Origin: Agromyces subbeticus DSM 16689
GTDB taxonomy: Bacteria; Actinomycetota; Actinomycetes; Actinomycetales; Microbacteriaceae
Length of the DNA stretch: 64,000 nt
NCBI RefSeq assembly: GCF_000421565.1
Contig: NZ_ATXG01000001.1
Span: 620,001-684,000 of the forward strand
Reading direction: 5' to 3'
Positions 25,208 through 34,399 of this stretch are shown here, in pieces; the first letter of the stretch is position 1, and every line of letters begins with the position of its first letter. Below the pieces are notes generated by a model. The model did not search any database. It was given only the letters and a program-made list of their open reading frames with translations, and was not told the DNA's origin. The translations under genes were made by a program, and so were the position numbers.

Positions 25208-26155
25208 ATGACGCAACTCACCATCGACCTCGGCGGCACGGCCGTCAAGCTGGGCGTGTTCGATGCGAACCGGCTGCTCGACTCGGCCGAACTCGCGGCC
25301 GCCGACGGTCGACTCGTGCTCGACGAGGTCGCCGCCGCAGCGGATCGGATGCTTCGAGGCGCACGCGCCGACGGCATCGCGATCGCCGTGCCCGGCATCG
25401 TCGACCCTGAGTCGCGCCGTCTCGTCGCCGCGCACGGCAAGTACGCCGCGCTGCACGGCGTCGATCTCGCCGAGTGGTCGCATGCTCGGTTCGGCGTGCC
25501 CGCAGTCGTCGAGAACGACGCTCGCGCCGCACTCATCGGCGAGATGTCGGCCGGCAGCGCGCACGGTGCGCGAGACGCCGTCCTGATCGCCCTCGGCACG
25601 GGCATCGGCACCGCCGCCGCGATCGACGGACGAATCATCCGCGGCGCCCACGGCCATGCCGGCGTGCTCTCGGGTCATGTCACCGTCGATCTCGACGGGC
25701 CGCGCTGCCCCTGCGGCAACCTCGGCTGCGCCGAGGCCCTGGCCAGCACATGGGCGCTCGGCGAGGCCATCGCGCGGCGGGCCGTCTCGATCGGTCCCGA
25801 ACTCGCGCGTCGGCTCGGGGCGGAGCGCGCGATCGGCATCCGCGATCTCGTCGAGACCCGCAATGAACCCGAGTCCGCCGCGGTGCTCGAGCGGTACGTG
25901 CGTGTCTGGGGTGCGGTCGTCGTCGGTCAGTGCCACGCGTTCGATCCCACGGTCGTCGTCGTCACCGGCGGCGTGATGAGGTCGCGCGACGTCGTGCTGC
26001 CCGCGCTCGTCGAATACGTGCACGAGCACCTGTGGTCCTCATCCTTCCGGCCGGCGTTCGTGACGCCCGAAGCGCCCGCGCTCTCGGTGCTTCGCGGACT
26101 CGCCGCGCTCGCACTCGATTCCGCTACAGCAAGGGATACCCATGGCCCACGATGA
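25208..26155 (+). CDS. ROK-family sugar kinase
   Basis: A 315-residue ROK protein without a DNA-binding domain, hence a kinase. Visible are the phosphate loop TIDLGGTAVKLG, the catalytic Asp in VENDARAAL, GTGIGTAAAIDG, and the zinc motif CPCGNLGCAE. It should phosphorylate a hexose (mannose or fructose, from its coupling to phosphomannose isomerase). The ATG at 25208 lies 9 nt after GGAGG (25194-25198); the in-frame ATG at 25199 abuts it and is unlikely. It overlaps the isomerase gene by 14 bp, so the two are coupled. Confidence 0.88.
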   Translation: MTQLTIDLGGTAVKLGVFDANRLLDSAELAAADGRLVLDEVAAAADRMLRGARADGIAIAVPGIVDPESRRLVAAHGKYAALHGVDLAEWSHARFGVPAVVENDARAALIGEMSAGSAHGARDAVLIALGTGIGTAAAIDGRIIRGAHGHAGVLSGHVTVDLDGPRCPCGNLGCAEALASTWALGEAIARRAVSIGPELARRLGAERAIGIRDLVETRNEPESAAVLERYVRVWGAVVVGQCHAFDPTVVVVTGGVMRSRDVVLPALVEYVHEHLWSSSFRPAFVTPEAPALSVLRGLAALALDSATARDTHGPR

Positions 26156-27968
26156 CCCGAACGCCGATCTGACCCTCGAGCAGTACATGGCGGGTGAGGG
26201 CAGCAGCTACGTGAAACTGCCGAAGGTCGCGCTGCCCGCCGGATCCGAGGTGCTCATCGGCGACGAGGCGTGGCGACGCGCGCTCGAGATCGCCGCCGCG
26301 AGATCGAGCGTGCAGGCACCGGTCATCGCGGTCGACGTGTATCCGGGCGGTGACGTCGATGCGATTCGGCAGCGCATCGCCGAGGCGGTGCCCGCCGCGG
26401 TGATCGTGGATCTCGAAGAGGCGGCAGCGCTGCCGAACGAGGCGATCGAGGCGCTCATCGGGCGCAACCTCACCGACGACCGGGTGTTCGGTGTGATGAG
26501 CCACTTCACGGTCGACGAGTTCTACGACCAGGAGCTGGTCGTTTCGCTGCGCGAACAACTCGGCCGGCGCTCCTCGCCGACCTTCGTCGTGGGCTGGGGT
26601 GCCGATGCCGCCCTCGCGCGGGCCGCCGACGCACTCGTGCTCGTCGACCTCGCGCGCTGGGAGATCCAGCAGCGCCAGCGTGCGGGCGGCACGAACTGGC
26701 GTGCAGGCAACGGGGGTGAAGACGCTCTGCGCAAGTACAAGCGCGGCTTCTTCGTCGAGTGGCGCACCGCCGACCGGCACAAGCGCACCCTGTTCGACCG
26801 AATCGACGTCCTCGTCGATGGCAACGCGGCATCGGCCGCCGCGGGCGCCGTCGAGGGCGACGCCTTCCGCGGCGCGCTCGCCGCGACATCCGCCGCCCCC
26901 TTCAGGGTCGTGCCCTTCTTCGATCCGGGCGTCTGGGGCGGCCAGTGGATGAAGAGCACGCTCGACCTCGATCCGTCGGCCAGCAACTACGCCTGGTGCT
27001 TCGACTGCGTGCCCGAAGAGAACTCGCTCCTGCTCGAGGCGGACGGCCGCGTCGTCGAGATCCCCGCGCTCGACCTCGTGCTCATGCACCCGCGCGAACT
27101 GCTCGGCGAGAAGACGTTCGCGCGGTTCGGGGCCGAATTCCCCATCCGATTCGACTTCCTCGACACGATGGACGGCGGCAACCTCTCGATGCAGGTGCAC
27201 CCGCTCACCGACTACATCCGCGACACGTTCGGGATGTCGTACACGCAGGATGAGAGCTACTACCTGCTCGACGCGGCCGACGACGCCGTCGTCTACCTCG
27301 GCGTGAAGACGGGCGTCGACCCCGAGGAGATGGTCGGAGCCCTTCGGGCTGCGACCGATGGCGAGCATCCGTTCGACGCCGAGCGCTACGTCAATGTGTT
27401 CCCGGCGAAGAAGCACGACCACTTCGCGATTCCGGCCGGCACCGTGCACTGCTCTGGCGCCGACTCGATGGTGCTCGAGATCTCGGCGACGCCGTTCATC
27501 TTCACCTTCAAGCTCTGGGACTGGGGCAGGGTCGGCTTCGATGGCGTGCCTCGACCGGTGCATCTCGACCACGGTGAGCGCAACATCCAGTGGGAGCGCG
27601 ATACCGAGTGGGTCGAGCAGAACCTCGTCGGCCAGGTCGAAGAGCTCCGGCGCGAGCCGGGACTCGTCGAAGAGCGCACCGGCCTGCACGAGCTCGAGTT
27701 CATCGAGGTGCGCCGGCACTGGTTCGACGACGAGGCATCGCACGACACCGACGGAACCGTCAACGTGCTGAACCTGGTCGAGGGCGACGAAGTCGAGGTC
27801 GTGAGCCCGACCGGGGCCTTCGAGCCGTTCGTCGTGCACTACGCCGAGACCTTCATCGTGCCGGCGGTGGTCGGCACGTACCTGGTTCGGCGCACCGAGC
27901 GCTCACGCAGTGAGCGGTTCGCCACCGTGAAGGCGTACGTGCGGGGCACGCGCGACTCCGACGACTGA
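26142..27968 (+). CDS. large class I mannose-6-phosphate isomerase
   Basis: A 608-residue enzyme, about twice the size of ordinary ManA. The C-terminal part (from about residue 260) is a cupin phosphomannose isomerase with GGNLSMQVHP (metal Gln/His), a metal-binding Glu region around YTQDESYYLLD, and HDHFAIPAGTVHCSG. The N-terminal 230 residues (YPGGDVDAIRQRIAEAV, GRNLTDDRVFGVMSHF, DLARWEIQ, YKRGFFVEWR) resemble a nucleoside-kinase-like domain without a recognisable P-loop. This fused form is a known variant in Firmicutes and Actinobacteria. It should convert mannose 6-phosphate to fructose 6-phosphate, feeding glycolysis after the ROK kinase. Confidence 0.88.
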   Translation: MAHDDPNADLTLEQYMAGEGSSYVKLPKVALPAGSEVLIGDEAWRRALEIAAARSSVQAPVIAVDVYPGGDVDAIRQRIAEAVPAAVIVDLEEAAALPNEAIEALIGRNLTDDRVFGVMSHFTVDEFYDQELVVSLREQLGRRSSPTFVVGWGADAALARAADALVLVDLARWEIQQRQRAGGTNWRAGNGGEDALRKYKRGFFVEWRTADRHKRTLFDRIDVLVDGNAASAAAGAVEGDAFRGALAATSAAPFRVVPFFDPGVWGGQWMKSTLDLDPSASNYAWCFDCVPEENSLLLEADGRVVEIPALDLVLMHPRELLGEKTFARFGAEFPIRFDFLDTMDGGNLSMQVHPLTDYIRDTFGMSYTQDESYYLLDAADDAVVYLGVKTGVDPEEMVGALRAATDGEHPFDAERYVNVFPAKKHDHFAIPAGTVHCSGADSMVLEISATPFIFTFKLWDWGRVGFDGVPRPVHLDHGERNIQWERDTEWVEQNLVGQVEELRREPGLVEERTGLHELEFIEVRRHWFDDEASHDTDGTVNVLNLVEGDEVEVVSPTGAFEPFVVHYAETFIVPAVVGTYLVRRTERSRSERFATVKAYVRGTRDSDD

Positions 27969-27996
27969 TCACCCGACGCACGACTCACGAAACCAG

Positions 27997-28026
27997 CACC
28001 ACGGCACCACGGCACCACGGCACCAC
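27997..28026. repeat. 8-bp tandem repeat before the importer promoter
   Basis: CACCACGG occurs three times in tandem (27997-28020) followed by a partial copy. It lies about 30 bp upstream of the first importer operator. Such a short array may change copy number by slippage and so alter promoter spacing. Confidence 0.8.
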
Positions 28027-28054
28027 CACATGAACCGTTGCCTTGCGGCGACTG

Positions 28055-28069
28055 GGTATCGTTGATACC
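28055..28069. promoter_or_regulatory. LacI-type operator copy 3
   Basis: GGTATC-GTT-GATACC is an inverted repeat with 6-bp arms and a 3-bp centre. It shares the GGTA/TACC ends of the other copies but has an odd-length centre. It lies 60 bp upstream of the importer binding-protein start, probably within the promoter. Confidence 0.65.
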
Positions 28070-28081
28070 TTGGCGAAGCGG

Positions 28082-28097
28082 TTGGTAACGATACCAA
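28082..28097. promoter_or_regulatory. LacI-type operator copy 4
   Basis: TTGGTAACGATACCAA has perfect TTGGTA/TACCAA arms around ACGA. It is centred 27 bp after copy 3 and 25 bp before the GTG of the binding-protein gene, so a repressor here would block transcription initiation or clearance. Two sites at one promoter suggest cooperative binding. Confidence 0.78.
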
Positions 28098-28114
28098 AGG
28101 ACAAGGGAGTTCCA

Positions 28115-29386
28115 GTGAATTCACGACGCACGAAGTTCGGGGCCGGGGCGGCCGCGCTGGCCGCATCCGCGATGCTGCTCGCAGCCTGCTCGGGAGGCGG
28201 CGCGGCCGACTCCGGAGAGACGACCGGCACGCTCGACTTCTATACCAACAAGGCCGCGTGGGAGCCCGATTTCGACGAGCTCAACGGTGCCAGCGAGGCA
28301 TCCGTCGACATCTCGCTCAACACGACCGGCTACTCGGACGCCGACCAGTACGACGCGTTCATCAAGCAGTCGTTCCGCACCTCGAAGAGCCCTGGCCTCT
28401 TCACCTGGCAGACCGGCAGCTCGCTCACGGAGCTCGTCGACGAGGGGCTCATCGCCGAGACGACCGACATCTGGTCGAACGCCGTCGACGAGGGCTGGGT
28501 CACCGAAGACCTGCGCGAGACGTACACGGTCGACGGCAAGCAGTACTGCGTGCCGATGAACATCGCCTACTGGGTCATGTACTACAACACGAAGATCTTC
28601 GAGGAGCAGGGCATCGAGGTGCCCACGACCTGGGAGGAGCTCGACGCTGTTGCAGAGAAGCTGACCTCGGCCGGCGTCACGCCGTACTACCAGACGAGCA
28701 CCCTCTTCACCTTCCAGTGGTTCCAGCAGATGGTCGCGGGCACGGACCCCGAGCTCTACGAGGGTCTCTCGACCGGTGAGGTGAAGTACACCGACCCCGA
28801 GATCGTCGACATCATGAACCTCTGGCTCGAGCAGCAGGAGGCAGGCTGGTTCAGCGACGCCGGCAGCACGGTCGACCCGGCTGTGGGTCTGAAGCAGGGC
28901 GACTACGCCATGATCAACTTCGGTTCCTTCTTCAACGGGTCGCTCGACGGAGCCGGCATGGTCTCCGGCGAGGACTACGACATGTTCGTGATCCCGAAGA
29001 CGAACGCCGACCTCGAGCGCACCCCGGTCGCCGTGGAATCCGGTCCGCTCTGCGTCGCCGAGAACTCCTCGCAGAAAGCTCTCGGCCTCGCGTACTCCGA
29101 GTGGTGGATGTCGGATGAGGCGCAGACCGCGTGGAGCGAAGCCCGCGGCGACGTGGCATTCAACCCGAAGGCGACCGTGGCCGACCCGATGCTCGCCGAG
29201 CTCGGCAGCACGGTGGCCAGCGACGACTACCTCGTGTACGACCGCTACTTCGAGGCGACGCCCACTCCGATCCTCACCGTGGCGCTCGAGCAGTTCGGCG
29301 CATTCATCGCCAATCCCGGCGACCCGATGCCGTTCCTCGAGACCATCCAGGCCGAGGCCGACAAGTACTGGGCCGACCAGGAGTAA
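28115..29386 (+). CDS. CUT1 sugar ABC importer, substrate-binding lipoprotein
   Basis: A 423-residue extracytoplasmic solute-binding protein (family 1) with a twin-basic signal and lipobox LAAC (Cys near residue 26). The mature sequence shows GTLDFYTNKAAW, YCVPMNIAYWVMYYNTKIFEEQGIEVPTTWEEL and GLAYSEWWMSDEAQTAW, all typical of maltose/multiple-sugar-binding proteins. The GTG at 28115 follows AAGGGAG and immediately precedes the signal peptide. It is first in an operon with two permeases, a glycoside hydrolase and an esterase, under two LacI-type operators. No ATPase gene accompanies it. Confidence 0.93.
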   Translation: MNSRRTKFGAGAAALAASAMLLAACSGGGAADSGETTGTLDFYTNKAAWEPDFDELNGASEASVDISLNTTGYSDADQYDAFIKQSFRTSKSPGLFTWQTGSSLTELVDEGLIAETTDIWSNAVDEGWVTEDLRETYTVDGKQYCVPMNIAYWVMYYNTKIFEEQGIEVPTTWEELDAVAEKLTSAGVTPYYQTSTLFTFQWFQQMVAGTDPELYEGLSTGEVKYTDPEIVDIMNLWLEQQEAGWFSDAGSTVDPAVGLKQGDYAMINFGSFFNGSLDGAGMVSGEDYDMFVIPKTNADLERTPVAVESGPLCVAENSSQKALGLAYSEWWMSDEAQTAWSEARGDVAFNPKATVADPMLAELGSTVASDDYLVYDRYFEATPTPILTVALEQFGAFIANPGDPMPFLETIQAEADKYWADQE

Positions 29387-29392
29387 CGGCGT

Positions 29393-30268
29393 ATGGCGTC
29401 TCGTGGTTCGCAGTACCAGTGGTCCGCCCGGGGCTTCATCGCCCCGGGCGTGATCCTGGTCGCCGTCCTCCTCTACCTGCCCCTGCTGTGGACGACGTTC
29501 CTCAGCTTCACCGAGTACAACGGCCTCGGCGACCCCGACTGGATCGGTCTCGGCAACTTCGCCGAGATGTTCGAGGACCCGGGTTTCATCGGCTCGCTCC
29601 TGAACACCCTGCTCTGGGTCGTCGGCACGCTGCTCATTCCAGTGGGCATCGGCCTCGCGCTCGCCCTCCTCACCTGGAACCTGCCGGGAGGGGTGTGGCT
29701 GCGGGTTCCGTTCCTGATTCCCTACGCCCTCTCGGGCATCGGCGTCGGCCTGATCTGGTCGTTCATCCTCTCGAGCAACGGCGCGCTCGACCAGGCGCTC
29801 GGCGCCTTCGGCATCACCGAGACGCCGCGCTGGCTCGTCGACGCCCCACTCAACACCGTTGTGATGATCATCGCGGCGGCGTGGCAGGGCGTCGGCGTCA
29901 ACGCCCTGCTCTTCACCATCGGACTCAATTCGATTCCGAAGGAGCCGCTCGAGGCGGCGCGGGTCGACGGGGCCACCGGAGGCCGTCTGTTCACGAGCAT
30001 CCTCTGGCCGATGCTTCGGCCGCTCACCGCGGTCGTCGTCGGACTCTCGATCGTCGCGAGCCTCAAGACCTTCGACATCGTGCTCAGCATGACCAAGGGC
30101 GGCCCCGGTCGGGTGTCGGAGACGCTCGCGCTCACGATGTACAAGGAGACCTTCGTGAACAGCGACTACGGACTCGGCTCGGCGATCGCCGTGTTCCTGA
30201 CGATCGTGACCATGATCGCCGCCATCCTGTACCTGCGCGAGCAGCTCTCGAAGAAACACGAGATCTAG
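29393..30268 (+). CDS. CUT1 sugar ABC importer, permease (MalF/UgpA type)
   Basis: A 291-residue permease with six membrane helices and the cytoplasmic coupling (EAA) motif EAARVDGATGGRLFTSILWPML near residue 190, which docks on the ATPase. It begins 6 bp after the binding-protein stop. Both this and the next permease keep normal coupling loops, so the missing ATPase must be supplied from elsewhere, as the shared MsiK ATPase does in other actinobacteria. Confidence 0.93.
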   Translation: MASRGSQYQWSARGFIAPGVILVAVLLYLPLLWTTFLSFTEYNGLGDPDWIGLGNFAEMFEDPGFIGSLLNTLLWVVGTLLIPVGIGLALALLTWNLPGGVWLRVPFLIPYALSGIGVGLIWSFILSSNGALDQALGAFGITETPRWLVDAPLNTVVMIIAAAWQGVGVNALLFTIGLNSIPKEPLEAARVDGATGGRLFTSILWPMLRPLTAVVVGLSIVASLKTFDIVLSMTKGGPGRVSETLALTMYKETFVNSDYGLGSAIAVFLTIVTMIAAILYLREQLSKKHEI

Positions 30269-30270
30269 CC

Positions 30271-31083
30271 ATGTCGAGAATTCTCCGCACGACCGTGCTC
30301 ATCGTCTTCGGCGTGATCTGGCTGCTGCCGGTCTACCTGCTGCTCGTCAACGCGGCGAAGTCGCCCCTCACCTTCACCTCGACCACCTCGTGGGTGCCGA
30401 CCGACTTCTCGCTCTTCGGCAACATGGCCGAGGCGTTGCAGCTCTCGGGCCTCGGCGACAGCGTGCTGAGCACCCTGCTGTACGCCCTCGTGTCGCCGGC
30501 CATCGCGGTGCTCGTCGGTGCCGCCGCTGGATTCGCGATCGTCGCGCTTCGCCTGAAGCACGGTTTCGCCTGGTTCGTCGTGATCTTCGGCGGCACGGTG
30601 TTCCCGCTGCAGATGGTGCTGCTGCCACTCTTCGACGGCTACTCGCGTGTCGGCCTCTTCGACACCCAGTTCGGCATGATCCTCATCTACACCGCGATCT
30701 CGATTCCGTTCTCGGCGTTCGTGATGCGCAACTTCTTCACGGGAGTCGCGCACAACGTGTTCGAGGCCGCCGTGCTCGACGGCGCGACGACGTGGCGCAT
30801 CTTCATCCGCCTGTACCTGCCGATGGCCTCGAGCGCGCTCGTCGCGATCTTCATCCTGCAGGCCACGTTCGTCTGGAACGACCTGCTGCTCGGCCTGACG
30901 CTCAGCCAGTCCGACGACGTCCGTCCGATCGTGACGACCCTCGCCGGCATGCAGAGCACCTATGGCGGGGCGCAACTCTCGACGGTGCTCGCAGCCGGCG
31001 TGCTCGTCTCACTGCCGACGGTCGTGCTGTTCCTCTTCACGCAGAAGTTCTTCGCCCGCGGCCTCGCGCTCGGACAGTACTAG
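30271..31083 (+). CDS. CUT1 sugar ABC importer, permease (MalG/UgpE type)
   Basis: A 270-residue permease with six helices and the EAA loop EAAVLDGATTWRIFIRLYLPM near residue 165, partner of the preceding permease. The gap between the two genes is 2 bp. The C-terminus QKFFARGLALGQY is the usual end of MalG-type subunits. The ATG at 30271 was chosen from the family N-terminus; the frame is open far upstream. Confidence 0.93.
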   Translation: MSRILRTTVLIVFGVIWLLPVYLLLVNAAKSPLTFTSTTSWVPTDFSLFGNMAEALQLSGLGDSVLSTLLYALVSPAIAVLVGAAAGFAIVALRLKHGFAWFVVIFGGTVFPLQMVLLPLFDGYSRVGLFDTQFGMILIYTAISIPFSAFVMRNFFTGVAHNVFEAAVLDGATTWRIFIRLYLPMASSALVAIFILQATFVWNDLLLGLTLSQSDDVRPIVTTLAGMQSTYGGAQLSTVLAAGVLVSLPTVVLFLFTQKFFARGLALGQY

Positions 31084-31090
31084 GAGACCG

Positions 31091-33217
31091 ATGTCCCTCA
31101 TTCCCACGGTCGACGACCTCGCGGCCGACCCCGTCACACATCACTACGACGACATGATCGCGCCAGCGGGCCTGACGAACTTCCTCGGCACCGTGCGTGT
31201 CGATCACGACCTCACCGCGGTGAGTGCGACCACCTTCCCGCCGGTGTCGCAGGGGCTCGCCAAGACAGCGGTGCTCTTCGTCGACGGCCGCATCTTCGAG
31301 TCGTACTGCACGCCCGTCACGCACGAGTGGCGGGCGGATCGGGTCGTTCGGCGGGCGAGCCTGCCCGGCCTCGACCTCGAGACGACGACCGTGTGCGTGC
31401 CCGGCAGCACCGCGCTCGCGATCGACGTACGGATCACGAACACGGGCGCGGGGCGGCGCTCGGTACCCGTCATGCTCACACTCGCCTCGCGCGCCACGCG
31501 AGCGGCGGAGGCCTGGCTCGATGCCGAGACGCCGAGCGAACGCAATGCGGTCGAGACGGATGCCTCGCGGCTCGTGTTCTCGAACGAGGCGGGCACTGCA
31601 TGGAGCGTGCAGGGCGTCGACACCGACGCATCCGTTCGCCTGAGCGGGGTCGCCGAGTCGCCCGACGAGTACGAGGTCGGCATCGGCGGCACCGGACGGG
31701 GCGGCGACGTGACGGTCGTGCTCGAACTCGCGCCGGGGGAGACCGGCCGCTTCGGCTACGTGCACGCCACCGCGACGTCGCGTGCAGCAGCGCTCGCCGA
31801 GTTCGACCGGGCGGCGGTCGACGTGCCCGGGGCGGTCGCAGCATCCGAGCGGTTCTGGAACGCCCAGCTCGAGGCGGCCTTCACACCCGGCAACGCCGAG
31901 TTCTCGGGTCACCTGCCCGTGCTCGAGACCACGTCGGACGCGTTGCGCAAGCTGTACTGGTGGGGCGTGCTCGGCGTCATCTGGTTCCGCCGTGACTTCG
32001 CGGGCAACGTGCTCGGCCGCAGCTACGACACGCTCATGCCGAACTACTGGGCGACGACGACGTTCATCTGGGACTACAGCCTGAGCTCGATCACGCACGC
32101 GCTCCTCGACCCCGAGCCGATGAAGCGGCAGCTCAGCCGCTGGATCTCGAGCGACACGCATTCGCACTTCGGCACCTCTTCGCTCACCGGTGGCCCCGTC
32201 GGCCGCTGGTACTCAGTCAACGACTACGCGATGACCCGGCTCGTGAACGACTACGTGCGCTACACCGCAGACACCGGTTACCTCGACGAGGCGCACGGCG
32301 ACGGCCGCGCAACGGTCGATCACCTGAAGTACTGGTCGCTCGCGTGGCAGGAGCTGCGGGGGGACTCGCCGCTCGCCGACTACGGCGAGATCGACAACCT
32401 GCTCGAGTGCGTGAGCTCCTACACGCACGAGGTCGCGAGCTTCAATGCGGCGAACGTGTGGAACCTGCGCACGACGGCCGCGATCCTCGAGTCGCGCGGC
32501 GATGCGAGCGGTGCTGCGGAACTGCTGGCCGAGGCGGATGCGCTCGTGGCATCCGTCATCGATCTCTACCTGCCGGGCGAGGGATTCTTCGCGGCGCAGC
32601 AGCCCGACGGTTCCCGGCTGCCGGTGCGGCACTGCTATGACTTCAACCTCGTGGGCACGACGATCGCTGCCGATCTCGACGAGCGGACCCGCCGCGAGAT
32701 GGTCGCGTTCTTCGAGCGCGAGCTGCAGACGCCCGCCTGGATGCGCTCGCTCTCGCCGTGGGACGCCGACGCGAGCTACAGCGTGCGGCCCGACCACCAG
32801 TGGAACGGCGCGTACCCGGCGTGGCCGGCGGATGCCGCGCGGTCGCTCGTGGCCCTCGGCGAACCCCAGCGCGCGCTCGACTGGCTGCCCGGACTCGCCC
32901 GCTCGACCAACCAGGGGCCGCCGTCGCAAGCGCACTTCCAGGAGGAGGCGATGCCGCCGATCAACGGCGGCGCCCGCAAGGCTCCGCCGCAGCTGCCGTA
33001 CATCATCGATTGGGCCTGCTCTTCGGCCGGGGCGTACGTCGCGCTCGTGATCGAGTCGCTCTTCGGTGTCGACCCCTCGATCGACGGACTCGGCACGGTG
33101 AACGGATGCGTCGGGGCGCTCGATCCCGACGCGGTGCTGCGCGGCCTCCGCGTCGGCGGCCGGCTCGTCGACGTGCACGCGAGCGGCGCGGTGGTCGACA
33201 CGGTCGAGCCTTCATGA
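31091..33217 (+). CDS. cytoplasmic (alpha/alpha)6-barrel glycoside hydrolase (MGH1/GH63-like)
   Basis: A 708-residue protein with no signal peptide. An N-terminal beta-sandwich (about residues 1-270) precedes an alpha/alpha barrel. The barrel contains YWATTTFIWDYSLSSITHALL with the WD motif typical of GH63/MGH1-like enzymes, YGEIDNLLECVSSYTHEV, and DHQWNGAYPAWPADAARSL, which hold candidate acidic catalytic residues. It is co-transcribed with an importer, so it probably cleaves the imported oligosaccharide, possibly a mannoside given the linked phosphomannose isomerase. It overlaps the esterase gene by 4 bp. Its exact CAZy family and linkage are uncertain. Confidence 0.75.
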   Translation: MSLIPTVDDLAADPVTHHYDDMIAPAGLTNFLGTVRVDHDLTAVSATTFPPVSQGLAKTAVLFVDGRIFESYCTPVTHEWRADRVVRRASLPGLDLETTTVCVPGSTALAIDVRITNTGAGRRSVPVMLTLASRATRAAEAWLDAETPSERNAVETDASRLVFSNEAGTAWSVQGVDTDASVRLSGVAESPDEYEVGIGGTGRGGDVTVVLELAPGETGRFGYVHATATSRAAALAEFDRAAVDVPGAVAASERFWNAQLEAAFTPGNAEFSGHLPVLETTSDALRKLYWWGVLGVIWFRRDFAGNVLGRSYDTLMPNYWATTTFIWDYSLSSITHALLDPEPMKRQLSRWISSDTHSHFGTSSLTGGPVGRWYSVNDYAMTRLVNDYVRYTADTGYLDEAHGDGRATVDHLKYWSLAWQELRGDSPLADYGEIDNLLECVSSYTHEVASFNAANVWNLRTTAAILESRGDASGAAELLAEADALVASVIDLYLPGEGFFAAQQPDGSRLPVRHCYDFNLVGTTIAADLDERTRREMVAFFERELQTPAWMRSLSPWDADASYSVRPDHQWNGAYPAWPADAARSLVALGEPQRALDWLPGLARSTNQGPPSQAHFQEEAMPPINGGARKAPPQLPYIIDWACSSAGAYVALVIESLFGVDPSIDGLGTVNGCVGALDPDAVLRGLRVGGRLVDVHASGAVVDTVEPS

Positions 33218-34386
33218 GCGCCGGCGATCTGCGCGACATCCCGCTCGACACGGTCGAAGTACGCGGCGCGATCACCATCGAGCGCACCGAACGCGGCCTG
33301 CTGCCTCGGCGCCTTCCGGCATGGGCTCGGGCGCAGATCCCCGACCCGTTCATGGTGCAGACCACCGCCGAGAGCGCGGGCATCCGGCTCGCACTCCGCA
33401 CCGCGGCATCCGTCATCGAGCTCGACGTGTCGGCCACTCGCATGGCCGCCGACGAGACCGTCTCGCTGCCGCCGAGCCACTACGACGTGACCTCGGGTGG
33501 CGAGCTGGTGGCTCGGGCCTCGTCCATCGCCGGCTCGAGATATGTCTTCTCCTTCGAACAGCCGCTGGGCTACGCGGCGCCGGGACCGCCGACGACCGTG
33601 CGAATCAGTGACATCGACGGTGGCGGTCGGGAACGGGAGCTCGAGCTCTGGTTCCCATTCACCGACGAGGTCGAAGTGCTCGGTCTGCGAGCGGATGCCC
33701 CGGTCACACCGCCCGCGCCCGACGGCCGGCCGCGCTGGCTCCACCACGGCAGCTCGATCAGCCACGGCTATCGGGCCGACTCGACGACGGGCACCTGGCC
33801 CGTGGTCGCCGCGCTGCGTGCCGGCGCCGACCTCACGAGTGTGGCGTTCTCGGGCAACGCGATGCTCGATCCGTTCACGGCGCGCACGATGCGGGACGCC
33901 GCGGCCGACCTCATCAGCGTGAAGGTCGGCATCAACCTCGTGAACGGAGACGTGATGCGCATGCGTGCATTCCGTCCAGCCGTGCACGGATTCCTCGACA
34001 CGATCCGTGAGGGACACCCCGAGACGCCGGTCGTCGTCGTCTCGCCGATCTGGTGCGCACCGGTCGAACGTGCAGCCGGGCCGACGGTGCAAGACCCGAC
34101 CCGGACGTACGAGTGGTCGATCGCCGGCGGAACGTCCGCAGAGGTCGCACAGGGCAAGCTCTCGCTCGCGACGATCAGGACCGAGCTTCGCGACATCGTC
34201 GATCGACGCAGGCCCGAGGATCCGAACCTGAGCTACCTCGACGGCCTCGAGCTCTACAGCGAGCGCGATGCGCAGCGGATGCCGCTTCCCGACAACCTCC
34301 ACCCGGGTCCTGACGCGCAGCACCACATCGGCGAGCGCTTCGCCGAGCTCGTGCTCGAGCCGTTCATCGCGGCCCGCAGCCGTTGA
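33214..34386 (+). CDS. SGNH/GDSL-type carbohydrate esterase
   Basis: A 390-residue protein with an N-terminal beta-sandwich (about residues 1-165) and a SGNH-hydrolase domain. The block I motif is HHGSSISHG with the likely nucleophile Ser181. A KVGINLVNGD block follows, and the block V DNLHPG motif near residue 360 gives the Asp/His pair. Two-domain SGNH esterases of this kind (CE2/CE20-like) remove acetyl groups from sugars. No signal peptide is visible, so it should deacetylate imported oligosaccharides together with the glycoside hydrolase it overlaps by 4 bp. Confidence 0.82.
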   Translation: MSAGDLRDIPLDTVEVRGAITIERTERGLLPRRLPAWARAQIPDPFMVQTTAESAGIRLALRTAASVIELDVSATRMAADETVSLPPSHYDVTSGGELVARASSIAGSRYVFSFEQPLGYAAPGPPTTVRISDIDGGGRERELELWFPFTDEVEVLGLRADAPVTPPAPDGRPRWLHHGSSISHGYRADSTTGTWPVVAALRAGADLTSVAFSGNAMLDPFTARTMRDAAADLISVKVGINLVNGDVMRMRAFRPAVHGFLDTIREGHPETPVVVVSPIWCAPVERAAGPTVQDPTRTYEWSIAGGTSAEVAQGKLSLATIRTELRDIVDRRRPEDPNLSYLDGLELYSERDAQRMPLPDNLHPGPDAQHHIGERFAELVLEPFIAARSR

Positions 34387-34399
34387 GCCGCAACGACAT

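Noticed and set aside
27997..28026. CRISPR or satellite origin
   Set aside because: Only 3.6 copies of an 8-bp unit, too short for either.
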